Source: Verrucomicrobiia bacterium
GTDB lineage: Bacteria > Verrucomicrobiota > Verrucomicrobiia > Limisphaerales > JADLHS01
Length of the DNA: 64,000 bases
Direction of reading: 5' to 3'
NCBI GenBank assembly: GCA_011525685.1
Contig: WYBW01000022.1
Span: forward strand, 1-64,000
The notes under the pieces are model-generated. The model was not told the DNA's origin, searched no databases, and was given only the letters and a program-made list of their open reading frames with translations. This document shows, piece after piece, positions 26,901-35,804 of the stretch. Within the stretch, counting starts at the first letter, position 1. Each line of letters opens with the position of its first letter. The position numbers and the translations under genes are program-made.

Positions 26901-28830
26901 CGGTGGCTGCCAAATCGGCTGGCTGAACGGACTTCAATGCCTCGACGTTCTCGGCGAAGCGCGGGTCGGTCACGGCGGCAGCGTCAGCGACAGACAACTT
27001 CTCCCGCACGTTGCCGGACAGATATTGGTCATCCGTTTCCCATTCATTTGTCTGCGGATTGCGGAAGATGAGGCCCTTAAGATCCGGCAGAAATTCCTCG
27101 GCGGGTTTGTTCAGCAGCCCGGCCATGTGGTCGAGGTCCACGTGGCCGCGCTCGTTCAATGTGACCAGCAACGCCTCTTTCGGTGTGCCGGCGGAATCAA
27201 CGGCCTGCCGGTGATGGATCGTGCGTTCCGTGAAGATGGCGGCTTTGGTCGCCCGCTTGGTTTCATCGTTGTAATGCTCCAACGAGAGCAGCAGAGGCAA
27301 ATCCGGGTCGCCATCGAAGGCGCGCTGGTTGGCGCGGAGGTTGAGCGGGCCGAAGCGTCCGACAAACCGGTCGTAGGCTTGGTTGAGTTTCAGGCGGGCT
27401 GCGACGACGTGTTCTTCCGGGCTGCCGTCGACCTGTGACCGCAAACAATCGCGCACGGCATCGCGCACCGGGATCAAATGCCGGATGCGGGCACGGGTTT
27501 CAGCGGGCAGATCATTCAGCGGACGCAGGACATTTTCGTCCCGGATGCAGACCATCCCTTCATGCACGCAAAAGGCATTGGGTTTGATGAAATCCGGCGC
27601 CGGGATGACTTCGTCGAGGGCTGGCTCCGCGATACGATGGGCATGTGGCTCGTAGATGTTCTGGGGAAGTTTCTCCACTGCCTGAGCCAGCGCCTCGGCC
27701 AGATTGCCTCCATCCGATTCGAGGGTCGGTTCGTTGCCGCCATACATTCCGCTGCTGAGGCGCATCCGACCGAGCATCATCTCTGGCTGTTTGGCGAAGT
27801 ATTCGTTGAGGACAAAGGCTTCGCCGAGGTCATTGGTGTAATTGTCCGTCTCTTTCCACGCCGGACCGGTGGGTGCTTCACCGGGCCGCAGCTTGCGCAG
27901 CATTACAATATCCGTGGTGACCTCCGTGCCGGCGTTGCGCTTGAACGCATCATTGGGCAGCCGGAGGGCACCGAGCAGTTCCGTGTCGGCGGAAAGCATT
28001 TCGCGGAGCGTGGAATTAAGTTTGTCCATCGTGCCCCGCGAGGTGACAAACATCACCAGCCCGCCGGGCCGGACCTTCTGCAGCGAGGCCGCGAAGAAAT
28101 AGTCGTGGATGGGCAGCTTGAAGTTGTTCCAACGCGGGTCATGAACCGAGTAATCGCCGAAGGGGACGTTGGAGATGGCGAGGTCGTAAAATCCATCCGC
28201 GAGTTTGGTCTGCTCGAATGGTTGTGCGCGGATGTCCGCGTCGGGATACAACGCCTTAGCGATGCGGGCGGTCAGAGGATCAATCTCAATGCCGGTGATG
28301 GTCGAACGGCGCAGCATTTCCTCCGGCATCAAACCGACGAAGTGACCGATGCCGCAAGCCGGTTCCAGCACGCGTCCACCTTTGAAGCCGAAGCGTTCGG
28401 CGGCACGATACATGGCGTTGATGATCGTGGGTGAAGTGTAATGGGCGTTAAGTGTGGTGGCGCGGGCGGAACGGTGTTCTTCGTCAGAGAGAAATTCGGC
28501 AAGCTGTTGCTGTTCCCGACGCCAGGCGGCGTTGTCCACGTCGAACACCTGCGGTAATGCACCCCAACCAACATATTTGACGAGCGTTGCCTTTTCCTCG
28601 TTGGAGGCCGGACGTTCCTCGGCATCCAGAATTCGCAGCGTCTGGATCGCGGCGAGGTTGGATTGAAACTTGTGCTTTGCACCGCCGTCGCCGAGCCGGG
28701 CGGCTTCGGTGATGCGGTAACTGTTCAGGTTCCGGGGCGGTTCTTCCTGATGATGGCGGTGGTGGCCGTTGGTTTTGCGGGCTATTCTTCCGGCGGGAGC
28801 AGGATGTATTTCTCCCGCACCATCTCCCAC
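23935..28830 (-). CDS. N6-adenine methylase / SNF2-type helicase fusion of mobile elements
   Basis: About 1631 residues from GTG 28830. An in-frame ATG at 29103 would add a Gly/Asp-rich, low-complexity stretch overlapping the TnpV-like gene and is less likely. Numbering from that ATG: methylase motif I LEPACGIGHF at 246-255 and motif IV-like SNVPFGDY at 311; helicase Walker A VGAGKT at 913-918, DEAH at 1074-1077, ATGTPIANS, then motifs V/VI GSGTNVQ and QREGRILRQGN; a coiled coil before a Lys/Arg/Gln-rich tail. This giant architecture is carried by conjugative plasmids and elements. It may protect or remodel incoming element DNA. Downstream genes overlap or abut it, forming one unit. Confidence 0.88.
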   Translation of the reverse strand: MGDGAGEIHPAPAGRIARKTNGHHRHHQEEPPRNLNSYRITEAARLGDGGAKHKFQSNLAAIQTLRILDAEERPASNEEKATLVKYVGWGALPQVFDVDNAAWRREQQQLAEFLSDEEHRSARATTLNAHYTSPTIINAMYRAAERFGFKGGRVLEPACGIGHFVGLMPEEMLRRSTITGIEIDPLTARIAKALYPDADIRAQPFEQTKLADGFYDLAISNVPFGDYSVHDPRWNNFKLPIHDYFFAASLQKVRPGGLVMFVTSRGTMDKLNSTLREMLSADTELLGALRLPNDAFKRNAGTEVTTDIVMLRKLRPGEAPTGPAWKETDNYTNDLGEAFVLNEYFAKQPEMMLGRMRLSSGMYGGNEPTLESDGGNLAEALAQAVEKLPQNIYEPHAHRIAEPALDEVIPAPDFIKPNAFCVHEGMVCIRDENVLRPLNDLPAETRARIRHLIPVRDAVRDCLRSQVDGSPEEHVVAARLKLNQAYDRFVGRFGPLNLRANQRAFDGDPDLPLLLSLEHYNDETKRATKAAIFTERTIHHRQAVDSAGTPKEALLVTLNERGHVDLDHMAGLLNKPAEEFLPDLKGLIFRNPQTNEWETDDQYLSGNVREKLSVADAAAVTDPRFAENVEALKSVQPADLAATEIDVRLGASWLPPTDVQEFANKLLNIPSGVEIDHVHALGAWHINANWEARAATANTTDWGTDRYTALELIEDALNLRTPTVYDTIDDKPVVNAQSTEAAREKQERIKERFKEWIWSDDSRRDRLCRLYNDTFNHTRIRTYNGDHLTLPGASGAIQLHGHQKAGVWRVLQTPNTLLAHVVGAGKTFTMVAAAMELKRLGLARKPLFAVPNHMLGQFSTELLTLYPGANILVAGKEDFEAQNRKKLFSRIATGNWDAVIVTHSGFERIPLARETKERFFQEQLHELEMIRREHADSSNRRLVKELEKAKKRLETKLQMLSAEHKKDNTLTFEELGVDRIFVDEAHYFKNLFYVTKMTRVAGLPQTASERAFDMYLKVRHVQSLNAGGGVVFATGTPIANSMAEMFTMQRYLQPDELKKHNLHHFDSWAATFGEPVTAMELSPDGAGYRLNTRFARFINVPELMQMFRQTADVQTAAMLNLPRPKLDGEKPTIRNAPATEELKEFVQSLAERAERLKTSRVDPSVDNMLKITSEGRKAALDLRLMKPAAPDEPQGKVNQAVETIHRIWQATTAERSAQLVFCDLSTPKDKGFSVYRDMAEKLERLGIPTSQIAFIQDYDSDASKLALFRDVRSGKVRVLFGSTQKMGSGTNVQERLIALHHLDAPWRPADVEQREGRILRQGNKNAVVSVFRYVTEGSFDAYMWQTLETKAKFIAQVMSGDMTIRRLEDLDSAALTYAEVKAIASGNPLVIEKAQVDAELIRLTRLRSAHAEEQYRIRGNLRHAREDAETSTHRLANLRQDIAIRQDTSGDKFIIELDGQETNNRGIAGELILRRAEKMKNRFGDDIRIGRFAGFDLFLRPSFNDTVEVVVRGRNSYAARVTDTAQGTIRSLEATIQGFDERASKLETDIADAHKRTKELEAKVGATFEKEERYQQLSRRQNEIEEQLDLTKNQAPSQVDTETPDTGEQKTSEKQSQTHSPRPKRRAAVHV

Positions 28831-29033
28831 GCTTGGTCGTGGGCCTGCTGTGCCGTTGATCCCGTTTGTATCAACTGGGTGCGCAGCGTCGCCATTTCGT
28901 CCTTCGTCTTTTCCTCCGCCTCCAGAAGCATCTGGTGCAGGCGACCCGTTCGCTCCAGTTCGCGCACCATCTTCGGTCGGTGTTCGCGCCAGTGTTTCTC
29001 GGCCATCCGTCCGTATTGGGTCAATGGAGTCAT
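28782..29033 (-). CDS. TnpV-like small element protein
   Basis: 83 residues from ATG 29033, preceded by AAGGA six bases away, a good start. The pattern LTQYGRMAEKHWREHRPKM ... LERTGRLHQMLLEAEEKTKDEM ... AHDQAWEMVREKY resembles the TnpV family (L-x-x-Y-G-R-M-x-x-x-x-L-K-E-H-R-P), small proteins of transposons and conjugative elements of unknown function. Its 3' end overlaps the proposed GTG start of the methylase-helicase by about 49 bases. Because this frame has the ribosome site and family match, it decides against the longer helicase start. Confidence 0.68.
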   Translation of the reverse strand: MTPLTQYGRMAEKHWREHRPKMVRELERTGRLHQMLLEAEEKTKDEMATLRTQLIQTGSTAQQAHDQAWEMVREKYILLPPEE

Positions 29034-29134
29034 GGGCAGTCCTTCGCGTTGAGAAAAGGTCCAGTTGCTGATCGGATGGTAGCTGGTTACGGCGGAGGGC
29101 CATGATTGTTTTTGAAAGTTTTTTACGGACAACC

Positions 29135-29359
29135 TCATGGCCGGAATAGCTCGTCGATATCTACATTGAATGCTTGGGCAATGAAGCAACAGTGTTTGTC
29201 GGTGGCCACGCTGCGGCGCAGCTCGATGTTCGCGAGAATGTCCCGCGTGATGTTGCATTGCAGGATCTGAAGCTTTGCCACCAGCATGTCCTGCGTCCAC
29301 CCCCGCTGGTAACGCAGCCTGGCGATCTTCCTACCGACAAGATTGGCATCGTGCGCCAT
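29135..29359 (-). CDS. Small XRE-type helix-turn-helix protein
   Basis: 74 residues from ATG 29359. The helix-turn-helix is LVGRKIARLRYQRGWTQDMLVAKLQILQC with WTQ/L spacing typical of Cro-type regulators, then ITRDILANIELRRSVATDKHCCFIAQAF. The C-terminus VDIDELF is the usual end of XRE domains. It lies 100 bases upstream of the TnpV-like gene on the same strand and probably controls the element operon. No effector domain is present. Confidence 0.7.
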   Translation of the reverse strand: MAHDANLVGRKIARLRYQRGWTQDMLVAKLQILQCNITRDILANIELRRSVATDKHCCFIAQAFNVDIDELFRP

Positions 29360-29560
29360 AATTTCTGGTGTCCTTGATACATCTCTTTTTGCCGGGTGAT
29401 GCGTAGCTGCTACACGAAGCAATTGTTATCCATGATGGTTGGCAAATCCGTGAGGTTGGTGCATGAAGCTGGGCATGACAGTTCAGAGGGTGGTTCAGGA
29501 ACGAATCCTTTCATCTGGCAGTGCGGAATCCCCCAATGGAACGGATCAAGAATCGGAAAG

Positions 29561-29577
29561 GGCCGCACACCGCGGCC
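29561..29577 (-). terminator. Weak hairpin after the ECF sigma gene
   Basis: GGCCGC (29561-29566) pairs with GCGGCC (29572-29577) over a five-base loop, 40 bases beyond the sigma-gene stop. In the minus orientation it is followed by CCTTTCC, a poor T run. It may end the kinase-sigma transcript, but the signal is weak. Nothing else is seen from 29360 to 29616. Confidence 0.3.
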
Positions 29578-29616
29578 GTGATTTCGAGCCAATGAATGCT
29601 CGCACCAAAAGCGAGC

Positions 29617-30207
29617 TCAACTGCGCCCGTTTTTCTGGTCTTCGATTTCCTTGTGCAGCCAGGCGCGGGCATAAGCCCACCAGCGTTTGGCCGTTGGCGC
29701 TGAAACACCAAGAATCTCGGCGGCCTCGTCAATGGTGAGTCCGGTGAAGTAACGCAACTTGACCAGTTCCGCCTTTTGTTTGTCCTGCGCGGCGAACCGC
29801 TCCAACGCCGCGTTCACGGCCAGCAGGTCATCGTCCATCACATCCACAGCGATCTCGATTTCCTGAACATCCAGCCGCTGCTGTCCGCCGCCGTGGCGCA
29901 GTGCGCGTTTGCGTCGGGCGTTGTCGATCAGGATGCGGCGCATCGCCTCGGCTGCCGCCCCGAAAAAATGCGGCCGTCCGTTCCATGCCTGACTTTCCTG
30001 GCCGCCGAGTCGCAGCCACGCTTCATGAACCAGCGCGGTGGGCTGCAGCGTCTGGCCGGGAGCTTCTTGCGCCATCTTTAACGCTGCCAGCCGGCGCAAC
30101 TCGTCGTAAACCAACGGGAGCAGTTCTTTGGCAGCTTGGGCATTTCCGTTTTGAATGGCGGAAAGAATACGCGTGACTTCGCCTGCGTTGGATTCAGAAC
30201 CACTCAC
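29617..30207 (-). CDS. ECF-type RNA polymerase sigma factor
   Basis: 196 residues from GTG 30207. Region 2 (~25-95) carries LLPLVYDELRRLAALKMAQEAPGQTLQPTALVHEAWLRL and ILIDNARRKRALRHGGG. Region 4 (~140-190) has LVKLRYFTGLTIDEAAEILGVSAPTAKRWWAYARAWL, the helix-turn-helix that reads the -35. This is the ECF subgroup common in planctomycetes, Acidobacteria and Verrucomicrobia, often next to Ser/Thr kinases. The start overlaps the upstream kinase stop (GTGA), so the kinase and sigma factor are made together. Activation by the neighbouring kinase is likely but not shown by sequence. Confidence 0.9.
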   Translation of the reverse strand: MSGSESNAGEVTRILSAIQNGNAQAAKELLPLVYDELRRLAALKMAQEAPGQTLQPTALVHEAWLRLGGQESQAWNGRPHFFGAAAEAMRRILIDNARRKRALRHGGGQQRLDVQEIEIAVDVMDDDLLAVNAALERFAAQDKQKAELVKLRYFTGLTIDEAAEILGVSAPTAKRWWAYARAWLHKEIEDQKNGRS

Positions 30208-32903
30208 GGATTGCTTCCGCCTTTCCCTGATTTACCTTCGAGTGCCAGCACATTGGTCAGGTCGCCACATGAAGCGATCACAGACGGATGGTCGTCACCA
30301 AAAAGTGTCCGCCGGATATCAATAACCCGGCGGAGGCTGGCTTCGGATTCGCTCAATTTCCCTTCATCACACAGCACGAGGGCCAGATGGTTGAGGGTGG
30401 TGGCCAGGTTTGGATGGGCGTCGCCCAAGAACTTGCCCTGTATCGCTGCTGACTGCTGCAACAAACCTTCCGCCTCGGCCAGCTTGTTTTCGTCCCGTCG
30501 GATGAGGGCGAGGTTGCTGAGGGATTCGGCGATGGCGGGATTTTCTTCGCCAAATAGATTTTTGCGCATGGCGAGCGCCTCGGACTCCAGATGCCCGGCT
30601 TCGACCAGATTTTTCCCGTCGCGCATCAGCACCGCCAGATGGTGGAGGGAGGCGGCCAGTTCGGGATGCTCCGGGCCGAGCAGTTTGCGGCGTTGCGCCA
30701 GCGCTTCGCGGAGCAGTTTTTCCCCTTCAACGGTGTTGCCTTGAGCGGCCAGGATCAAGCCAAGATTGTTGATGGCGGTGGCGACGGAAGGATACTCCGG
30801 GCCGAAAATTTTCGTCTGCATTGCGAGTGACAGGCGCCCGAGGGTTTCAGCTTCGTCCAGCTTGCCCTCCTCACGCAATACGAAGGCCAGGTTGTCCATC
30901 GTGATGGCCAGTCCGGGCTGGTTGTCGCCCAGCAGCTTTTTCTGAATGTCGATTGATTCGCGGAGGCATCGCTCGGCTTCGGTGGGTTTGCCTTCGGCGT
31001 CCAGTGCGAGGGCAAGATTGTTCAGCGAAGTGGCCACGGCCAGATGGTCATGACCGAACAATTTCAGGTCCATCGCCAGCGCTTCGCGATGAAGCCTTTC
31101 GGCTTCGGCCAGCCTGCCTTCGCTGCGCAGCACCAGCGCCAGATTATTAAGTGATTCGGCGACTTTGGCGTGTTCGTTGCCATGATGTTTGCGACGCAGT
31201 TCGAGCGCTTCGCGTTGCAACGCCTCGGCTTCGGGGAGCTTGCCCTGATCGCGCAGCACCAGCGCCAGATCGTTGAGGGAAACGGCCACGTCGCGGTGTT
31301 TGGCACCGCGCGCGAGCTCCTGCAACGATCGCGCGTTGCGATGCAGTTGCTCGGCCTTGCCGGACTGGCCGAGGGCGCGATAGACCTCACCGAGCGTGTT
31401 GCAGATTTCGGCCTGCACTTCCGGCTGATCCTTCAAATCGTTCGTCACGCGCGCAAGGGTTTTATCGAGAATCTCGCGCAACAGTGTCGTGTCGCGTCCT
31501 AGCGCGACGCCCGGCCCGACGCCTTTGAGCATGTCTTCCAGGAAGAGCGCCACCTGCTGGCTGCGCTGCGCCTCCCGGTCGGCGTCGCGTCGCGCAGCTT
31601 GTTCGCGGAAGAACAACCAGGTGGAAACCACCAGGCCGGCAACAATTGCGGTGGCCACCGCGGTGCTGGCGGTGAAAACCACCCGGTTGCGTCGGACGAG
31701 CTTTTGAAATCGATAGAGCGCGGTGGGTGGTCGGGCGACGACCGGCTCATTATTCAAAAAGTGTTCGATATCCCCGGCAAAACTGCTCGCGGTTTCGTAG
31801 CGGCGCGTGCGGTTCTTTTCGAGCGACTTCATCACGATCCAATCCAGATCGCCCCGGATGAGGTGGATGAGTTTTTGCGTCGCCGCCTGGCGCTGACGCG
31901 CGATGGTGGTGAGGTCCGCATCCAGCATCGTGCTCAGGCGGGTCGAGGGCCGCGGCGGTTCAATTTCGCGGATGGCCCGGCGCATCGCATCCAGCCCGAT
32001 CTGCATGAGTTCCTTGGGATCAAATGGTGTGCGGCTGGTCAGCAGTTCGTAGAGCAGCACGCCGAGCGAATAGATGTCGCTGCGCGTGTCAATGTCCTGC
32101 CCGCTGATCTCCGCCTGTTCGGGGCTCATGTAAGCGGGCGTGCCGATGAACTGATCGAACTCCGTGAACACGGTCTTGTCCGTCAGAGGCCGGCCCGTCG
32201 CCTTGGCGATGCCGAAATCAATCACCTTCGGCACCGGCTCACCGTCGTGCTGCGTGATGAGGATGTTTGACGGTTTGATGTCCCGGTGGATGATTCCCTT
32301 TTGGTGGGCGTGTTGAATGGCCTGGCACACCTCCTTGAAGAGCTTCAGGCGTTCGTTGGTGGACAGATTATTCTGGTCGCAATACTCGGTGATCTTGGTG
32401 CCGCGCACCAGTTCCATCACAAAGAAGGGCCGTCCGGTTTCCGTCGCGCCCGCGTCAAAAACTTTCGCAATGTTCGGGTGATCCATGAGCGCCAGCGCCT
32501 GCCGCTCGGCCTCGAAGCGGGCGATGACGTTCTTGGTGTCCATGCCCAGCTTGATCACCTTGAGCGCGACGCGACGGCGCACGGGCTGCTCCTGCTCGGC
32601 CATGAAAACGGAGCCGCAGCCGCCCTCGCCAATGAGCTGGAGGATTTTGTAATTTCCGATTTTATCGCCCGGCTTTTCACCCGGTGGCAAGCTGCGGACG
32701 ATGGGGGCCTTCGGCGCTGGGGCGACAGCAGGTGTTTCGAGCGGGCCGTCATCCTTTTCGTGAAAGCGAATCAAGTCGCGAATCCGCTCCATCAGCGGGA
32801 TGTCGCCCGCACACGCGGCCTGGAGATACGCCTCCCGCTGCTCCGGCGACAGCTGTAGCGCGCCATCGAAGATGGCCTCTTCGCGTGGATGCGGTTCAGT
32901 CAT
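30204..32903 (-). CDS. Membrane Ser/Thr protein kinase with tetratricopeptide repeats
   Basis: 899 residues. The kinase domain (~86-385) has glycine loop IGEGGCGSVF (91-100), Lys 115 in ALKVIK, HRDIKPSNI (206-214), DFG (229-231) and TPAYMSPEQ. All catalytic residues are present. A single membrane helix follows (~408-431, FTASTAVATAIVAGLVVSTW). The outer half is about ten TPR-like 42-residue repeats of kinesin-light-chain type (SLNNLALVLRSEGRLAEAERLHREALAM), ending in a Gly/Lys tail. The kinase would face the cytoplasm and the TPR array the periplasm, where it could sense a partner. Translation is coupled to the ECF sigma gene by overlapping stop and start. Confidence 0.93.
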   Translation of the reverse strand: MTEPHPREEAIFDGALQLSPEQREAYLQAACAGDIPLMERIRDLIRFHEKDDGPLETPAVAPAPKAPIVRSLPPGEKPGDKIGNYKILQLIGEGGCGSVFMAEQEQPVRRRVALKVIKLGMDTKNVIARFEAERQALALMDHPNIAKVFDAGATETGRPFFVMELVRGTKITEYCDQNNLSTNERLKLFKEVCQAIQHAHQKGIIHRDIKPSNILITQHDGEPVPKVIDFGIAKATGRPLTDKTVFTEFDQFIGTPAYMSPEQAEISGQDIDTRSDIYSLGVLLYELLTSRTPFDPKELMQIGLDAMRRAIREIEPPRPSTRLSTMLDADLTTIARQRQAATQKLIHLIRGDLDWIVMKSLEKNRTRRYETASSFAGDIEHFLNNEPVVARPPTALYRFQKLVRRNRVVFTASTAVATAIVAGLVVSTWLFFREQAARRDADREAQRSQQVALFLEDMLKGVGPGVALGRDTTLLREILDKTLARVTNDLKDQPEVQAEICNTLGEVYRALGQSGKAEQLHRNARSLQELARGAKHRDVAVSLNDLALVLRDQGKLPEAEALQREALELRRKHHGNEHAKVAESLNNLALVLRSEGRLAEAERLHREALAMDLKLFGHDHLAVATSLNNLALALDAEGKPTEAERCLRESIDIQKKLLGDNQPGLAITMDNLAFVLREEGKLDEAETLGRLSLAMQTKIFGPEYPSVATAINNLGLILAAQGNTVEGEKLLREALAQRRKLLGPEHPELAASLHHLAVLMRDGKNLVEAGHLESEALAMRKNLFGEENPAIAESLSNLALIRRDENKLAEAEGLLQQSAAIQGKFLGDAHPNLATTLNHLALVLCDEGKLSESEASLRRVIDIRRTLFGDDHPSVIASCGDLTNVLALEGKSGKGGSNP

Positions 32904-32945
32904 GAAATGTCCAGATCGCGTTTGGTTAAATTGTTTCGCTGATTT

Positions 32946-35600
32946 TCACGGCCCCAATCTCACGCGATAGAATGTTGCGCTGTTCGTCGCCCCGTTGGGG
33001 TGGATATAGTTCGTGGTGCCCTCGGCCGAGCCGGGCACGACAATCGGCAGGCTCAAATCGTGGAATGTGCCGCTGCCCAAATTGCCATTGGTCTGCACGA
33101 CATAGCTGTGACCGCCGACGGTCGTCCAATCCACGCGGATGCTGTTGCCGTTGGTTTTCACCAGGCTCGTCATTTGGAACGAGGACGAGGGACTCAGCGG
33201 ATCGGTTCCGCCCAGCGCTTCGGCGGCATTGCTCTGGCCATCCCCGTCAGCGTCCAAACCGGGACTGAGTTGAGGCGCACGGTTGGTGATGAGGATGCCG
33301 CCCGGTTGTTTAATGAAATGGCCGTAGGAATTGGTCAGAATCAAATTATCCACCACCAGGGTGGCGCCCGCGCCCAGGGTGAACGTGCCGTTGCGCACGT
33401 CCAGATTGGCCGTATGCGTCGCGTTGGTCACATAGAGCGTGCCACCGCTCAAGAGGACATTGCCCCGCGCGCCGTTGACCCCGTCCCCATTCCCCAGAAG
33501 CATCTGGCTGGTGATGGTCACCACGCTGCTGCTGGCCGCCTGCGTGAACGTTCCGAGTTTGCCGGCACTGTAACCGACATACATCGAGTTTAGCTGGCCC
33601 CGGACATTGAAGGCGTAGGCTGGAATCGACACGTCCGAGTCGCTGCCATCAGCGATGGTCAGGGAGGTGCCACTGCCATCCAGATCGCCGCCTTCCCAGA
33701 GAATCCAATTGGAATGGAGTCCTTGCCCCGGTCCCGTGCCATAACCCAGCACGGTCACATAGCCGCCGATGAAATGAAAACCGCCCGAACCCAGCCCGTT
33801 GGTTGAGCCGAGCGTGATTCTCCGGAAGGTGTGGTTGCCGCCAGCAATGGTGAGCAGGCCATTGCCGGATGAACCGATTTGTGTCAGGCCGTTTGTAGAG
33901 ATGAAGGAGCCGCCATTGAAGGTGATGGAACTGGTGGCTACGAGCGAACTGCTGACCACAGTGAGGTTGGACTGGACGTTGAGGAGGGCGTTGGTTTCCA
34001 GCGTCAGGAGACCGAGGCCGCCGGCGGTGCTGCCGAGATTAAGAGCGGTGACGCTGATGGTGGCGTTGGCGATGGAGGCGATGCCCGTGCCTGCGCCGTT
34101 GGTCGTGCCGTCGTTGCCCAGGCCGAGCGTGGCGTTGGTGAGGATGAGCGTGCCACCTGAAAGGGCGAGGGTGTTGGTTACTCCGGCGGTCGTGCCGATG
34201 AGAAAATTATTGAGGGTGGTGACGCTGCCGCCGTTGGTGAGGATGAGGTTGTCGGTGGCGAAGACACCCGCGCCCAGACTTAGCGAACCGCCGTTCATGA
34301 TGGTCGTGGCGGTGTGCGTGGCGTTGGTAACGTGGAGCGCGCCGCCGGTAACGGAGATGCTGGCACTGGCGAAAGAATTACTACGGGCAGTCAGCGACGA
34401 TGAGATCCAAGTGGTGCCGCCGGTGATGTTGAGCACGCCGTTTGCGGTGTTGGTTTCTCCAATCGAAACCACCGGCACAGTGAGCGTGCCTTTGGCCACA
34501 TTCACCGTGCCTGTTCCTTGCACAATGTGGAGTTCAGGCATCGAGACTTGGGCTCCATCAATGGAAAATGTTCCGCTGGAACTCGGGGCGGCGAGACCCA
34601 GGAAAGTTTTTCCGAGGGTTATGGCCACGTTGGACTGCACGATTAAAGAGGCTGCTCCCGAAACGCCGATGGCGGTGGCTCCGAGTCGGACGTTGGCATT
34701 GGAGATGGTCAGGTTGCCGGTTCCGTTTACACCCAGATTAATCAAGGGGCTATCCGGGCCGGAATAAGTATTGGTGGCGACCCAGGTCCCGCCTTTGATG
34801 GACATGTTGCCAACGGCAAGCGCAGTTCCCCCCATCGTGAGCCCGTAGCCAAACACGTTGGAACAGTTCTCAAAAGTGGCCGTGCCGTTGAAAAGATAGC
34901 CGACATAAAAGTTATGTGGCGTAAAAGTGCAATTGGACATGCTCAGGCTGCCCGTCCCACCGCCACCAAAAATATTACCGCCGACTGTCGTATACATGGC
35001 GTGCGACGTGTCTAGGGTTGAGTTGACGGCCCGCACCGCGCCATCAAACTCTACTTCACTGCCCAAATCGTTGGTGGTGGGAGTTGTTCCATTGTCCACC
35101 TTGAGTGCGGAGTTGGAGATGGTCAGCGCGCCGCCAGGGCGGACGTTGAGGTTTGAAATCACATGCAATGGTGTGCTGGTTCCGGCGCTGTTCAGGAAGA
35201 GCGTATTGGTGTAGGAACCCGCCGGCGCACTGATGGTGAGATCGGCCACGGTCATGGTGTTTGAGAAACTCGACGAGGTAGTGGCATCAATGGTGACCGT
35301 TATCGGGGCGGTCGGGGCGGAATTGGTGATGTAGCTGGCATTGGTGGCAGCCGGCGCGCCGAGCGACCAATTGGATGGATCTTCCCATTTGCCGGAGGAG
35401 GTGTTGGTATAAACATTGCCTGCGGCGAGTGCCGACAGGTTGAAAAGCAAAGCCGCCAGTGCGATGCAAGCCGTGAGCTTCAGAGAATGGAAAACGTGGC
35501 TTTTCACAAGCCAACCCTTCGCGCCTTTAGGACCGCAAACACCTTGATATAAACTGAATTTCCGCTTTGGCCTTATCTTGGTTCCGACAAATTTTTTCAT
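32946..35600 (-). CDS. Large repetitive secreted beta-helix (autotransporter-associated repeat-like) protein
   Basis: About 884 residues from ATG 35600. After a long basic N-terminus comes a hydrophobic signal segment (LKLTACIALAALLFNLSALAAGN). The body is Thr/Asn/Gly/Ser-rich with repeated short turns such as LTISNSALKV, GGTLILTNATLGLG and LDLGSTAGGLGLLTLETNALLNVQSNLTV, the signature of right-handed beta-helix passenger repeats. The closing part holds a Ca-binding-like DADGDGQSNAAEALGGTDP loop and the C-terminal beta domain TFYRVRLGP seen on other secreted verrucomicrobial proteins. No beta-barrel translocator follows in the chain. It is probably surface-exposed or secreted, with unknown target. 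A ~180-base gap separates it from the divergent pseudopilin gene. Confidence 0.82.
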   Translation of the reverse strand: MKKFVGTKIRPKRKFSLYQGVCGPKGAKGWLVKSHVFHSLKLTACIALAALLFNLSALAAGNVYTNTSSGKWEDPSNWSLGAPAATNASYITNSAPTAPITVTIDATTSSSFSNTMTVADLTISAPAGSYTNTLFLNSAGTSTPLHVISNLNVRPGGALTISNSALKVDNGTTPTTNDLGSEVEFDGAVRAVNSTLDTSHAMYTTVGGNIFGGGGTGSLSMSNCTFTPHNFYVGYLFNGTATFENCSNVFGYGLTMGGTALAVGNMSIKGGTWVATNTYSGPDSPLINLGVNGTGNLTISNANVRLGATAIGVSGAASLIVQSNVAITLGKTFLGLAAPSSSGTFSIDGAQVSMPELHIVQGTGTVNVAKGTLTVPVVSIGETNTANGVLNITGGTTWISSSLTARSNSFASASISVTGGALHVTNATHTATTIMNGGSLSLGAGVFATDNLILTNGGSVTTLNNFLIGTTAGVTNTLALSGGTLILTNATLGLGNDGTTNGAGTGIASIANATISVTALNLGSTAGGLGLLTLETNALLNVQSNLTVVSSSLVATSSITFNGGSFISTNGLTQIGSSGNGLLTIAGGNHTFRRITLGSTNGLGSGGFHFIGGYVTVLGYGTGPGQGLHSNWILWEGGDLDGSGTSLTIADGSDSDVSIPAYAFNVRGQLNSMYVGYSAGKLGTFTQAASSSVVTITSQMLLGNGDGVNGARGNVLLSGGTLYVTNATHTANLDVRNGTFTLGAGATLVVDNLILTNSYGHFIKQPGGILITNRAPQLSPGLDADGDGQSNAAEALGGTDPLSPSSSFQMTSLVKTNGNSIRVDWTTVGGHSYVVQTNGNLGSGTFHDLSLPIVVPGSAEGTTNYIHPNGATNSATFYRVRLGP

Positions 35601-35804
35601 ACCATCTGACAGTGCGAGATTCAATGTGAATGTGTATCACCTGCGCAAACTTTTTTTGGTGATCCAACTGTGAGCCGGATTTCGCATGATTTGATAATGT
35701 GAAAAACTGAGATAAACTCGCCGAGATTTCAGAGCCTTGTGCGCGAGGCGGGCCGGCGGTTACAACAGTTCCAGCGCGCGTTTTGAATCAGACAATCGGG
35801 AGCC

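Noticed and set aside
28913-28924. Twelve-base match to the tRNA-Cys 3' end (CCTCCGCCTCCA), considered as attR
   Set aside because: It is short, lies inside the TnpV-like gene, and would leave an element lacking most of its modules. Chance match.
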